A stretch of 64,000 nt of DNA, from NCBI RefSeq assembly GCF_013403865.1, contig NZ_JABFDK010000001.1:868001-932000 (forward strand). Reading direction: 5' to 3'. Under the pieces are notes generated by a model. That model saw nothing but the letters and a program-made list of their open reading frames with translations. It was not told the DNA's origin and searched no databases. Below are positions 34,018-43,285 of the stretch, one piece after another (position 1 is the stretch's first letter; each line of letters starts with the position of its first letter). Origin of the DNA: Winogradskyella costae. GTDB taxonomy: Bacteria > Bacteroidota > Bacteroidia > Flavobacteriales > Flavobacteriaceae. The position numbers and the translations under genes were made by a program.

Positions 34018-35317
34018 GTTTCTATTTAAACATATAGACAATTCCGGACTCATTGTTTTTAGAATGGTTTTTGGGCTATTGTGTTTTCTAGAGGCCGTAG
34101 GAGCTATTTTTACAGGTTGGATTAGACGAACTTTAATAGAACCCGAATTTACCTTTTCATTTATTGGTTTTGAGTGGCTACAACCACTTCCTGGCGATTG
34201 GATGTATGCATATTACGCCGTAATGGGAATTTTTGGACTCTTTATAATGTTGGGTTACAAATACAGATTGAGCGTTTTAATGTTTGCTGTAATGTGGACA
34301 GCCACGTATCTCATGCAAAAATCATCATACAACAATCATTATTATTTATTAATGCTATTAAGCTTTTTAATGGTGTTTTTTCCAGCAAATCGGTATGCCT
34401 CAATAGATGTTAAACTCAACCCAGCTCTAAAAAGTAATTCAATGCCAAGTTGGTGCAAATGGTTTTTTGTACTTCAATTATTTATTCTTTACACCTATGC
34501 TTCTGCTGCGAAATTCTATCCCGATTGGCTAGATGGCTCTGTAATGGAGATATTAATGAAAAGTAAAGCTAATTTCTATGTCGTTGGTGACCTTTTACAA
34601 CAAAAAACCGTGCATTATATATTAGCTTATGGTGGTATTTTATTTGATGGCTTAATTATTCCATTATTACTTATTAAACGCACTCGGAAATATGCCTTCT
34701 TTGCGTCTATTTTCTTCCATCTCTTTAATTCATTTATCTTTCATATCGGCATTTTCCCATATATGTCGCTAGCATTTAGCTTGTTCTTTTTTGATCCAAA
34801 AACCATCAAAAATATCTTCTTAAAACAGAAAGTCTATTATGACGCTGACGCTATAATTACACCTAAACACAGCACGCTTTTACTATCAATATTCTCCATA
34901 TATTTTATTGTTCAAATCGCCTTACCGCTAAGACATCATTTCTTTAAAGGAGATGTGCTATGGACCGAAGAAGGACATCGTTTATCTTGGCGAATGATGC
35001 TACGGGCTAAAAGCGGCAGAACTACTTACAAGGTTATTAACACCGAGACAAATCAAGCCATTCCAATTAAATTAAATGATTATCTGACTAAAAAGCAACA
35101 ACGTGGAGCAAGTACAAAACCAGATATTATTTGGCAGTTTTCACAACATCTTAAACAAGATTTTGCTAAAAAAGGGATTTCGGTTAACGTTTACGTCAAT
35201 TCTTTTGTGCGTGTTAACGGAAAGCCATCAAAACAGCTAATTGACCCAAAAGTTGATCTTGGTAAGGAGAAATGGCACCACTTTAAACATAATGATTGGA
35301 TTTTACTACCAAATTAA
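34010..35317 (+). CDS. HTTM protein, vitamin K-dependent gamma-carboxylase homologue
   Basis: A 435-residue protein with several hydrophobic segments in its first 310 residues and a polar C-terminal tail. It resembles the HTTM domain shared with vitamin K-dependent gamma-carboxylase (GGCX). Aligned by eye, Lys168 in SAAKFYPDWLDG falls where the human catalytic base Lys218 lies (KKLDADWVEG), and NNHYYLLML (His110) resembles the NHSYL motif around human His160. The segment FKGDVLWTEEGHRLSWRMML is also typical. The activity and substrate of bacterial homologues are largely unknown; a carboxylase of glutamates is only a hypothesis. It overlaps ribF by eight bases. Confidence 0.85.
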   Translation: MHKFLFKHIDNSGLIVFRMVFGLLCFLEAVGAIFTGWIRRTLIEPEFTFSFIGFEWLQPLPGDWMYAYYAVMGIFGLFIMLGYKYRLSVLMFAVMWTATYLMQKSSYNNHYYLLMLLSFLMVFFPANRYASIDVKLNPALKSNSMPSWCKWFFVLQLFILYTYASAAKFYPDWLDGSVMEILMKSKANFYVVGDLLQQKTVHYILAYGGILFDGLIIPLLLIKRTRKYAFFASIFFHLFNSFIFHIGIFPYMSLAFSLFFFDPKTIKNIFLKQKVYYDADAIITPKHSTLLLSIFSIYFIVQIALPLRHHFFKGDVLWTEEGHRLSWRMMLRAKSGRTTYKVINTETNQAIPIKLNDYLTKKQQRGASTKPDIIWQFSQHLKQDFAKKGISVNVYVNSFVRVNGKPSKQLIDPKVDLGKEKWHHFKHNDWILLPN

Positions 35318-35417
35318 TACCTATAATAGATTCTCGCTACAAAAACCTGTTGTCCTTTAAATCAGATTTTACAATATAAAATAGAAACTTTTTATTTTTA
35401 TCTGGTCATTTTCTTTT

Positions 35418-35425
35418 TACTTTTG
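35418..35425 (+). promoter_or_regulatory. Predicted -7 element (TACTTTTG) of serS
   Basis: Perfect TAnnTTTG match 46 bases before the serS ATG. The -33 region is not clear. Confidence 0.5.
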
Positions 35426-35471
35426 TTGCTTATTTTTCCTATACCTCGCGGTATTAACTTAATTGATAGAT

Positions 35472-36743
35472 ATGTTACAAGTTGCTTTTATACAAGAGAA
35501 CAAAGAAGACATCATTGCACGTTTAGCAAAACGAAATATTGATGCTACAGAAATGATTAATGAAGCCATTGCTTTTGATGAAGACCGAAAAGCAATTCAG
35601 ACAAAATTAGATAACACAAAAGCAGAATCTAACTCCTTATCTAAAGAGATTGGAAATCTCTATAAATCTGGAGAAACGCAAAAAGCGAACATCCTAAAGG
35701 AAAAAACCACGCAACTAAAAGAAATCACTAAGACTTTTGAACAAGAGCTTAACGACAAAGTTGAAGCCCTTTCAGAATTATTATATAGAATTCCTAATGT
35801 ACCAAATCCTATTGTACCTGCAGGAAATACGGATGAAGATAATGAAGAAACGTTTAGGGAAGGTGATATTCCGAAATTACACGAGGGAGCTTTACCGCAT
35901 TGGGAATTAGCTAAAAAATACAACATCATTGATTTTGAATTAGGAAACAAAATTACAGGCGCAGGTTTCCCTGTTTATATTGGAAAAGGTGCAAGATTAC
36001 AGCGGGCTTTAATCGCTTATTTTTTAGATAAAAATACGGCTGCTGGTTACACCGAATACCAAGTGCCACATTTAGTAAATGAAGCGTCTGGTTTTGGAAC
36101 GGGTCAATTACCAGATAAGGAAGGGCAAATGTACCATGTTACTGCAGATAATTTATACTTAATTCCAACGGCAGAAGTCCCGGCAACCAATATTTTTAGA
36201 GACACCCTTTTAAACGAAAATGATCTTCCTATTACTATCACGGGTTACACACCTTGTTTTAGACGTGAAGCCGGTAGTTATGGTGCACATGTTAGAGGAT
36301 TAAATAGATTACATCAATTTGACAAGGTTGAAATTCTTCGTGTTGAGCATCCTGATAATTCTTATAAAGCATTAGACAGTATGGTTAATCATGTGAAAGG
36401 TCTTTTACAAGACTTAAAATTACCCTATAGAATTTTAAGATTATGTGGTGGAGATTTAGGATTTACATCTGCTTTAACATACGATTTTGAAGTCTTCTCA
36501 ACAGCACAAGACCGTTGGTTAGAAGTTTCTTCTGTCTCTAATTTTGAAACGTTTCAAGCGAATCGTTTAAAATTACGTTTTAAAAATAGTGACGGTAAAA
36601 ATGAATTATGCCACACTTTAAACGGAAGTTCTTTAGCATTGCCTAGAGTTTTAGCAGGTATATTAGAAAACTATCAAACCGAAGATGGTATTAAGATACC
36701 TGAAATTTTAGTGCCGTATACTGGCTTTGATATGATCAATTAA
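35472..36743 (+). CDS. serS: Serine--tRNA ligase
   Basis: Class II synthetase charging tRNA-Ser (and tRNA-Sec where present). The 423-residue length from the ATG at 35472 is typical; an in-frame TTG at 35463 would add three residues and is unlikely. The N-terminal coiled-coil arm (about 30-105) binds the long variable arm of tRNA-Ser. Class II motifs are present: motif 2 as TPCFRREAGSYG (about 257-268), motif 3 near NGSSLALPRVLAGILENYQ (about 385-403). Its own promoter and a hydrophobic peptide gene plus terminator lie on either side. Confidence 0.97.
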   Translation: MLQVAFIQENKEDIIARLAKRNIDATEMINEAIAFDEDRKAIQTKLDNTKAESNSLSKEIGNLYKSGETQKANILKEKTTQLKEITKTFEQELNDKVEALSELLYRIPNVPNPIVPAGNTDEDNEETFREGDIPKLHEGALPHWELAKKYNIIDFELGNKITGAGFPVYIGKGARLQRALIAYFLDKNTAAGYTEYQVPHLVNEASGFGTGQLPDKEGQMYHVTADNLYLIPTAEVPATNIFRDTLLNENDLPITITGYTPCFRREAGSYGAHVRGLNRLHQFDKVEILRVEHPDNSYKALDSMVNHVKGLLQDLKLPYRILRLCGGDLGFTSALTYDFEVFSTAQDRWLEVSSVSNFETFQANRLKLRFKNSDGKNELCHTLNGSSLALPRVLAGILENYQTEDGIKIPEILVPYTGFDMIN

Positions 36744-36865
36744 TAAAAAATCGCTGTATTTTCTTGAAATTGTTAAAAATTAACGCAATTCAACATTTAT
36801 TTTGGTATTTCTTCGTTTTATTTGAAAATTATTCAGAATTTAGTTGTCCCAAGAATTCCCCTAGC

Positions 36866-36934
36866 ATGAAAAATTTAAAACGAATTGTATTACTGGTTTC
36901 ATTAATTGTAATAGTAAGCAAAGTTTTGTTTTAA
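36866..36934 (+). CDS. 22-residue hydrophobic peptide
   Basis: A 22-codon ATG ORF: two basic residues at the start (MKNLKRI) then an unbroken hydrophobic stretch (VLLVSLIVIVSKVLF), like a single membrane helix or a bare signal peptide. The strong terminator at 37014-37047 lies 80 bases downstream, so it sits on a defined transcript with serS or on its own. There is no clear promoter of its own. It may be a small membrane peptide, or a chance ORF in AT-rich DNA. Confidence is low. Confidence 0.35.
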   Translation: MKNLKRIVLLVSLIVIVSKVLF

Positions 36935-37013
36935 TCATATAAACAAAACCAAGACAGGATAATTGAATCATATTTTATAAGATAGTGGTTAATAGCACAT
37001 TTATTTTGCTGGT

Positions 37014-37047
37014 AAAATGCCTAAACTCACGTTTAGGCATTTTTTTT
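37014..37047 (+). terminator. Strong terminator downstream of serS and the 22-residue ORF
   Basis: AAAATGCCTAAAC pairs perfectly with GTTTAGGCATTTT around TCAC and runs into a T tract. Confidence 0.92.
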
Positions 37048-37083
37048 ATACTTTTTTTTACAATATCTACTTGAAGCATTTGT

Positions 37084-37091
37084 TATATTTG
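37084..37091 (+). promoter_or_regulatory. Predicted -7 element (TATATTTG) of the TPR gene
   Basis: Perfect TAnnTTTG match 37 bases before the ATG at 37129. Confidence 0.5.
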
Positions 37092-37128
37092 AGCATCACA
37101 TCATTTCACTTTACTCTAAAATACAAAC

Positions 37129-38913
37129 ATGCAACAACGCTTATTCGTTTTACTTTTTTTACTCGGATGGTATTCTGGTTTCTCGCAAAACAGTGAGAAT
37201 CTAGCAGAAAGCTATTATAAAAAAGCGGAATTTAAAAAAGCACTAATTATATATGAAAACCTACTAAAGGAAAAACCTTTCAATTATAATTACAGTAATA
37301 AATTAGTTGATATTCATCAACAATTAGAGCAGTATGAAGAAGCAGAACAGATACTCGTTCAACGTTTAGCCAAAAGTAGAAATCCTGAACTAGTAGTTGC
37401 CTTAGGCTATAATTTTCAGCTCAGAGATAGCATTGATAAAGCAAATACACTTTACAATGAAGCTATAACTTATGTTGACCAAAAGCCATTCTTTATTTAT
37501 AGAATTGCCAAAAAATTTGAAGACTATTCACTATTAAATCAAGCCATTGAAATATATGAAAAAGGTAAAATTCTAACCCCAGAAAATAATTACAGCATTC
37601 AATTAGCTCGCATTTATGTCGAACAAGGTAATATTGAACAAATGCTTAAAAATTATATTGATTATATTCAATACAAGCCTAATTACCTCAACAATGTAAA
37701 GCGCTCTATTAGTGAATTCGTTTCCGAAAACAAGGAAAATGAAAACAACAGCTATTTAAGACGCTTACTTTTAAAAAGAATACAGCAAAATCCCGAAACG
37801 TATTGGTACGAACTGTTGAGTTGGTTATATGTTCAAGAAAAAGCCTATAATAAATCCTTCATTCAAGAAAAAGCACTTTACAAGCGTAATCCAGAATCTA
37901 TAGATCGTTTAATAGAATTAGCTATTACAGCTCAAAACGACAGCGATGATGATACCGCAAAATCTATTTTTAATTATATTTTAGAGATTACCCAAGATTC
38001 TGCAACAGCACTAACGGCGCATCAATATATTTTAGAAATAGACACAAAAAATGCTGATGAAAAAGCCCTAAATCAGATTAACGAAACTTATAATGACTTA
38101 CTTACCGAATTTGGAAAATCTGAACTAACCTTACCATTACAATTAGCATATAGTAAATTCTTAGCCTTTAACCAAAGAGACACAGAATCAGCAACACAAT
38201 TTTTAAAGGAAATGTTAAAGCTGAATATTTCTATATTTCAAGAAGCCAAAGTAAAATTGTTATTGGCAGATATTTTAGTACTTCAGGAAAAATTTAATGA
38301 AGCGTTAATCTTTTATTCTCAAATTCAGGCAAATCTAAAAAATAGTATTATCGCACAAGAAGCACGGTTTAAAGTTGCAAAAACAAGTTATTATAAAGGT
38401 GATTTTGATTGGGCAGAATCTCAACTTAAAATTCTTAAATCTTCAACATCACAGTTGATTGCTAATGATGCCTTAGACTTAAAATTATTGATTTCGGATA
38501 ATAAATACGAAGACAGCACACAAACTGCATTACAATATTATGCAAAGGCCGATTTATTTGCATTTCAAAATAAAACTGACGAGGCCATTTTGCTTCTAGA
38601 TAAAATCTTAGAAGAGCATAAAGGAGAAAGTATCACAGACCAAGCCTTATATCAGCAAGCCAAACTCTTTGAAAAGAACAAACAATACTCTAAAGCCGAA
38701 GCCAATTACCAAGAGATTATTAAAAATTATGGCGACGATATTTTAGTGGATGATACACTATATTATTTAGCAGAACTTTATAATATACATTTAGCAAAAC
38801 CCGAAGAGGCGAAACTACTTTACGAAAAAATAATCTTTGAGCACCAAGACAGTATTTATTTTATTGAAGCTCGTAAGAAATTTAGGATGCTGAGAGGAGA
38901 TAGCATTAACTAG
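37129..38913 (+). CDS. Exported tetratricopeptide-repeat protein
   Basis: A 594-residue protein with a signal peptide (LFVLLFLLGWYSGFSQ, cleaved near residue 19) followed almost entirely by TPR-like helical pairs (for example LAESYYKKAEFKKALIIYEN at about 24-43 and ALYQQAKLFEKNKQYSKAEA near 505-524). It is probably a periplasmic or outer-membrane scaffold for protein-protein contacts. TPR proteins of this type commonly sit between serS and rsmA in flavobacteria. No enzymatic motif is visible. The ending (FEHQDSIYFIEARKKFRML) is the usual one for this family. The partner is unknown. Confidence 0.88.
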   Translation: MQQRLFVLLFLLGWYSGFSQNSENLAESYYKKAEFKKALIIYENLLKEKPFNYNYSNKLVDIHQQLEQYEEAEQILVQRLAKSRNPELVVALGYNFQLRDSIDKANTLYNEAITYVDQKPFFIYRIAKKFEDYSLLNQAIEIYEKGKILTPENNYSIQLARIYVEQGNIEQMLKNYIDYIQYKPNYLNNVKRSISEFVSENKENENNSYLRRLLLKRIQQNPETYWYELLSWLYVQEKAYNKSFIQEKALYKRNPESIDRLIELAITAQNDSDDDTAKSIFNYILEITQDSATALTAHQYILEIDTKNADEKALNQINETYNDLLTEFGKSELTLPLQLAYSKFLAFNQRDTESATQFLKEMLKLNISIFQEAKVKLLLADILVLQEKFNEALIFYSQIQANLKNSIIAQEARFKVAKTSYYKGDFDWAESQLKILKSSTSQLIANDALDLKLLISDNKYEDSTQTALQYYAKADLFAFQNKTDEAILLLDKILEEHKGESITDQALYQQAKLFEKNKQYSKAEANYQEIIKNYGDDILVDDTLYYLAELYNIHLAKPEEAKLLYEKIIFEHQDSIYFIEARKKFRMLRGDSIN

Positions 38914-39031
38914 TTTCCGTTAAAGTTTTACCTACGGTAGAGCTGTCAGCAGGTGTTTTCCACATCTTCTTTTGCGAAGCTTTGTCCTCTTTTACGCCTT
39001 TGGAATAAAGAATTATTAACGTCCAATTTCA

Positions 39032-39039
39032 TACTTTTG
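39032..39039 (+). promoter_or_regulatory. Predicted -7 element (TACTTTTG) of the DUF4286 gene
   Basis: Perfect TAnnTTTG match 23 bases before the ATG at 39063. Confidence 0.5.
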
Positions 39040-39062
39040 CATCAAATTCATATTTACAAAAC

Positions 39063-39380
39063 ATGATTATATATAACGTTACCCTAAACATAGATAAAAG
39101 CATATCCAAAGAATGGTTAGAATGGATAAAAGAGCATATTCCATTGGTTTTGGCGACCGGTCATTTTAAGGAAGCTAAACTTACAAAAGTTTTAGTTGAA
39201 GATGATGAAGCTGACACCTATTCTGTGCAATATAGAGCCCACTCTCGTGAGGACTTAACTACATATTATACCGAACATGCCGAACGCTTAAAACAAGATG
39301 GCTTGCAACGTTTTGGTGACAAAGTATTAGCATTTAGAACGGAACTAGAAGTCGTAGATGAGTATTCTGTAGAATTATAA
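39063..39380 (+). CDS. DUF4286 family protein
   Basis: A 105-residue soluble protein without signal peptide. The sequence MIIYNVTLNIDKSISKEWLEW at the start and the alternating strand/helix pattern match DUF4286, a small ferredoxin-like alpha/beta family of unknown function in Bacteroidota. It typically lies just upstream of rsmA, as here, with a 145-base repeat-bearing spacer between them. No active-site motif is visible. Confidence 0.85.
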   Translation: MIIYNVTLNIDKSISKEWLEWIKEHIPLVLATGHFKEAKLTKVLVEDDEADTYSVQYRAHSREDLTTYYTEHAERLKQDGLQRFGDKVLAFRTELEVVDEYSVEL

Positions 39381-39439
39381 TAAAACTATAGAAATATTTC
39401 TCCCGATCTTAATTATAAAGATAAATAAAGAATATTTTA

Positions 39440-39510
39440 ACAACTCTGCGAATCTCGGCACATCTCCGCGTATCTTTGTGTTATAACACTTTGCGCCTTT
39501 GCGCCTTTGT
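39440..39510 (+). repeat. Dispersed repeat with tandem TTTGCGCC core upstream of rsmA
   Basis: The spacer reads CTCTGCGAATCTCGGC, then CTTTGCGCC twice in tandem (39490-39507) and CTTTG. The core GCGCCTTTGCG is shared with the right arm of the leuS leader repeat (2022-2032). No inverted partner is visible here. Confidence 0.5.
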
Positions 39511-39525
39511 TAGAAAAATAAATAC

Positions 39526-40302
39526 ATGACAGTAAGAGCAAAAAAACACCTAGGCCAACATTTTTTAGAAGACGAATCTATTGCACAACAAATTGCCGAT
39601 AGTTTATCGCTTTTAGGTTATAATGATGTATTAGAAATTGGCCCAGGTATGGGTGTGCTAACAAAGTATCTTCTAAAAAAAGACACTACAACACATGTTA
39701 TTGAGATCGATACAGAATCTGTAGATTACTTAAAAAATAATTATCTACATCTTGCTGATAGAATCATAGAAAAGGATTTCTTAAAATACGATTTAAACCT
39801 CGTGTTTGAAAACAAACCATTTGCTATTATTGGTAATTTCCCTTATAATATTTCCTCTCAAATTCTTTTTAAAACTTTAGAAATGAGAGATCAAATCCCT
39901 GAGTTTTCAGGAATGTTTCAAAAGGAAGTTGCTATGCGCATCTGTTCTAAAGAAGGTTCAAAAGTTTATGGTATTTTATCCGTTTTAACTCAAGCATTTT
40001 ATGATGCTGAATATTTATTTACGGTTCCGCCAACAGTTTTTAATCCCCCACCGAAGGTCGATTCGGGCGTTCTTTTACTAAAACGCAAGGAGAACTACGA
40101 GTTGCCTTGTGATGAAAAATTATTTTTTAGAGTCGTAAAAACAGGATTTCAACAGCGAAGAAAAACATTACGTAACAGCTTAAAAACATTCAATCTATCG
40201 GATAATTTAAAAGCAAATATTATATTTGGACAGCGACCAGAACAACTGAGTGTTGCTCAGTTTATTGCGCTGACGTTACTCATAGAAAATGACGAAAACT
40301 AA
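39526..40302 (+). CDS. rsmA: 16S rRNA dimethyladenosine transferase RsmA (KsgA)
   Basis: Dimethylates two adjacent adenines in helix 45 of 16S rRNA during 30S maturation. The 258-residue protein has the SAM-binding motif [10 protein letters not shown] (about 37-46), the acidic ribose contact VIEIDTE (about 58-64) and the catalytic NFPYN motif (104-108). The N-terminus [11 protein letters not shown] is canonical. It is 66 bases upstream of mgtE on the same strand. Confidence 0.97.
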   Translation: MTVRAKKHLGQHFLEDESIAQQIADSLSLLGYNDVLEIGPGMGVLTKYLLKKDTTTHVIEIDTESVDYLKNNYLHLADRIIEKDFLKYDLNLVFENKPFAIIGNFPYNISSQILFKTLEMRDQIPEFSGMFQKEVAMRICSKEGSKVYGILSVLTQAFYDAEYLFTVPPTVFNPPPKVDSGVLLLKRKENYELPCDEKLFFRVVKTGFQQRRKTLRNSLKTFNLSDNLKANIIFGQRPEQLSVAQFIALTLLIENDEN

Positions 40303-40368
40303 TTTCTGCTGCGACCATATAGAACGCAGACAAATAACATTTTAAAGTAAAAGCATATTAATAATCAA

Positions 40369-41742
40369 GTGGAAGATATCCAAGACAACATACAGTTTCA
40401 GTTAACTGATGAACTTATTGAAAAGGTTGAAATCCTAGTCGAAGAACAAAACGACAACGACCTCGAAATCCTTTTAAACGAGTATCACCACGCTGATATT
40501 GCAGAAATTCTTGACGACTTAGATCTCGATGATGCCGTTTATGTCATAAAGCTGCTCGATTCTGAGACTACCTCTGAGATCCTTATGGAACTCGATGAGG
40601 ATATTAGAGAAAAAATTCTTAGAAACCTTTCTACTAAAGAAATTGCAGAAGAGGTTGAAGAGCTAGACACGGATGATGCTGCAGATATGATTGCAGAACT
40701 TCCAGAGGCTAGACAAGCCGAAGTAATCTCGCAAATTGAAGACGACGAACACCGAGAAGAAATTCAAGAACTTTTAGCCTATGATGAAGACACCGCGGGT
40801 GGACTCATGGCAAAAGAGTTAGTTAAGGTTTATGAAACTTGGACTGTGGCTGGGTGCTTACGCCGAATTAGAGGACAGGCCAAAGATGTTACAAGAGTAC
40901 ATTCCGTTTACGTTGTAGATAAACACGATAAACTTATTGGTAGATTGTCTTTAAAAGATTTAATTATTTCTAAAAGTGATACAAAAATCGCAGATATAGC
41001 TAAAGACAATGTGGATTGGGTACATGTTGATGATGACGTAGAGGATGTTGCAAAAATAATGGCGAAATACGATTTGGAAGCCATTCCGGTCGTTAATGAC
41101 AACCAAACTTTAGTAGGTCGAATTACCATTGATGATATTATAGATGTTATACGAGAGGAAGCCGATAAAGATTACCAATTAGCAGCTGGTATCTCGCAAG
41201 ATGTAGAAGCGGATGATAGTATCTTTAAATTAACCAAAGCAAGATTGCCTTGGTTGTTTATCGGCATGTTTGGTGGTCTTGGTGCCGCCAGTATTATAGA
41301 GCAGTTTAATGATAACATGGGTAACTTTATTGTGCTGCTTAGTTTTGTACCCTTAATTCAGGCAACAGCCGGAAATGTGGGTGTACAGTCTTCTGCAATC
41401 GTAGTTCAAGGTATTGCCAATGGCACTATCGATGGCAAAATTTTAAAACGCTTATTCAAAGAGTTTTTACTCGGCTTAGTAAATGGTGTCGCAATTTCAC
41501 TTGTTGCCATCCTTATTACACACTTTATATTCGGAACACCATACATCGTGTCCATAACTATTAGTATTGCTTTAGTTGCTGTGATCGTAATGGCTGCTAT
41601 TATTGGTACATTTATTCCGATTTTTTTAGACAAAAGAGGTATTGATCCTGCGGTTGCAACCGGACCATTTATTACTACAAGTAATGACGTTTTTGGTATC
41701 CTAATTTACTTCTTAATCGCCAAATTGATTTTAGGTATTTAA
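40369..41742 (+). CDS. mgtE: Magnesium transporter MgtE
   Basis: Mg2+ channel gated by internal magnesium. The 457-residue protein has the acidic MgtE N-domain (about 20-135), a tandem CBS pair (about 140-265) and five membrane helices (about 285-455), with the pore motif FVPLIQATAGNVGVQSSAI near 325-343. The start is GTG at 40369 (EDIQDNIQFQL follows); no ATG precedes the conserved N-domain. It follows rsmA by 66 bases and may share its transcript. Confidence 0.95.
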   Translation: MEDIQDNIQFQLTDELIEKVEILVEEQNDNDLEILLNEYHHADIAEILDDLDLDDAVYVIKLLDSETTSEILMELDEDIREKILRNLSTKEIAEEVEELDTDDAADMIAELPEARQAEVISQIEDDEHREEIQELLAYDEDTAGGLMAKELVKVYETWTVAGCLRRIRGQAKDVTRVHSVYVVDKHDKLIGRLSLKDLIISKSDTKIADIAKDNVDWVHVDDDVEDVAKIMAKYDLEAIPVVNDNQTLVGRITIDDIIDVIREEADKDYQLAAGISQDVEADDSIFKLTKARLPWLFIGMFGGLGAASIIEQFNDNMGNFIVLLSFVPLIQATAGNVGVQSSAIVVQGIANGTIDGKILKRLFKEFLLGLVNGVAISLVAILITHFIFGTPYIVSITISIALVAVIVMAAIIGTFIPIFLDKRGIDPAVATGPFITTSNDVFGILIYFLIAKLILGI

Positions 41743-41794
41743 TTAATAACCTAAAAACATCTAAATATTATAACCTACGTTAACTGGTATTACC

Positions 41795-42733
41795 ATGAAA
41801 ATACTACACCTAGACTCTAACCACCCACTACTTTTAAGCCAACTCAACGAGTTAGGATTTAAAAATCACGAAGATTACACATCTTCAAAATCTGAAATTG
41901 AGGCTAAAATTTCTGATTATGACGGCATGGTTATCCGCAGTCGGTTTAGCATTGACAAATCATTTTTAGATGCCGCCAAAAACCTAAAATTCATTGGACG
42001 TGTTGGTGCTGGGTTAGAAAATATAGATTGTGACTATGCCAAAGAAAAAGGCATACACCTTATTTCTGCTCCAGAAGGTAATAGAAACGCTGTTGGCGAA
42101 CACGCCTTAGGAATGTTGTTGTCACTTTTTAATAAACTGAACAAAGCAGACAAAGAAGTTAGACAAGGCAAGTGGTTACGAGAAGACAACCGCGGATTAG
42201 AGCTAGACGGCAAAACTGTTGGACTGATTGGTTATGGTAATATGGGAAAAGCCTTCGCAAAAAAGTTGAAAGGATTTGACGTCGATGTGTTGTGTTACGA
42301 TATAAAAACCGATGTTGGAGACGCCAACGCTAAGCAAGTAATTCTTGAAGAATTAAAAGCAAAGTCCGATGTTTTAAGTCTTCATATACCACAAACAGAT
42401 TTGACCTTGGATATGATTAATTCAGACTTTATAAATGGATTTAAGAAATCTTTTTGGTTGATTAACACAGCGCGTGGAAAAAGCGTCGTTACTGAAGATT
42501 TAATAAAAAGTTTAAAATCAGGTAAAATTCTAGGAGCAGGATTAGATGTTTTGGAATATGAAAAATCATCCTTTGAAAATCTATTTACTTCAAATGATAT
42601 GCCTGAAGCATTTCAATATTTAATAGCATCAGAAAATGTTTTACTCTCTCCACATGTGGCAGGCTGGACAATTGAAAGCAACATTAAACTCTCACAAACA
42701 ATTGTTGATAAGATAAAAACGAAATTTTGCTAA
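41795..42733 (+). CDS. D-2-hydroxyacid dehydrogenase (phosphoglycerate dehydrogenase-like)
   Basis: A 312-residue NAD(P)-dependent oxidoreductase. The Rossmann motif GLIGYGNMGKAFAKK is near residues 144-158. Catalytic residues of the family are visible: Arg in INTARGK (about 230), Glu in VLEYEKSSFEN (about 252), and His in LSPHVAGWT (about 288). The region GRVGAGLENIDCDYAKEKGI is characteristic. Serine biosynthesis (SerA) is possible, but the protein lacks the C-terminal ACT domain and no serB/serC is near, so the substrate is left open. Downstream genes follow at short spacing on the same strand. Confidence 0.9.
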   Translation: MKILHLDSNHPLLLSQLNELGFKNHEDYTSSKSEIEAKISDYDGMVIRSRFSIDKSFLDAAKNLKFIGRVGAGLENIDCDYAKEKGIHLISAPEGNRNAVGEHALGMLLSLFNKLNKADKEVRQGKWLREDNRGLELDGKTVGLIGYGNMGKAFAKKLKGFDVDVLCYDIKTDVGDANAKQVILEELKAKSDVLSLHIPQTDLTLDMINSDFINGFKKSFWLINTARGKSVVTEDLIKSLKSGKILGAGLDVLEYEKSSFENLFTSNDMPEAFQYLIASENVLLSPHVAGWTIESNIKLSQTIVDKIKTKFC

Positions 42734-42761
42734 CTTAGATACTAATAATACCCTTTTAAAC

Positions 42762-43220
42762 ATGACATACACAGCCACATCTCCAAAAGATTACATAAGT
42801 CAAGTACCCGAAGAGCGTCAAAGTGCCTTGACAACATTGAGACAAGTTATAAAAGATAATTTACCAGAGGGGTTTGAAGAAGGCATACAGTATAATATGA
42901 TTGGTTACTACGTACCTCATACTGTGTATTCAGACGGTTATCATTGTGACCCAAAAACACCTTTACCGTTTATGAGTTTTGCGTCTCAAAAAAACTCAGT
43001 CAATTTATATCATAGCGGTATTTACGCCAATCCGGAACTACACGATTGGTTTATTAAAGAATATCCTAAACATTGTAAGCGAAAGCTAGATATGGGAAAA
43101 AGTTGCATCCGATTTAAAAAAATAGACGAAATTCCGTTTGAGCTCATAGGGGAACTCACTAGTAAAATGAGTTGTGAGGAATGGATTAATATTTATGAGT
43201 CCGTTTTAAAGAAAAAGTAG
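42762..43220 (+). CDS. DUF1801 (YdhG-like) protein
   Basis: A 152-residue soluble protein starting TYTATSPKDYISQVPEERQ, with the conserved EEGIQYNMIGYYVP (about 45-58) and the strand-helix pattern of DUF1801. Members are frataxin-like alpha/beta folds of uncertain function. It is 28 bases downstream of the hydroxyacid dehydrogenase gene. No catalytic motif can be named. Confidence 0.85.
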   Translation: MTYTATSPKDYISQVPEERQSALTTLRQVIKDNLPEGFEEGIQYNMIGYYVPHTVYSDGYHCDPKTPLPFMSFASQKNSVNLYHSGIYANPELHDWFIKEYPKHCKRKLDMGKSCIRFKKIDEIPFELIGELTSKMSCEEWINIYESVLKKK

Positions 43221-43285
43221 AAAAAAAGAGAAGTATAATATTTAGGATTTTAACTAATGAAATCTTGAAATAAATTCATCATGAA

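Noticed and set aside
34010-35317. Ordinary DoxX-type membrane protein
   Set aside because: The WTEEGHRLSWRMML segment and the Lys168 region fit the HTTM/gamma-carboxylase family better.
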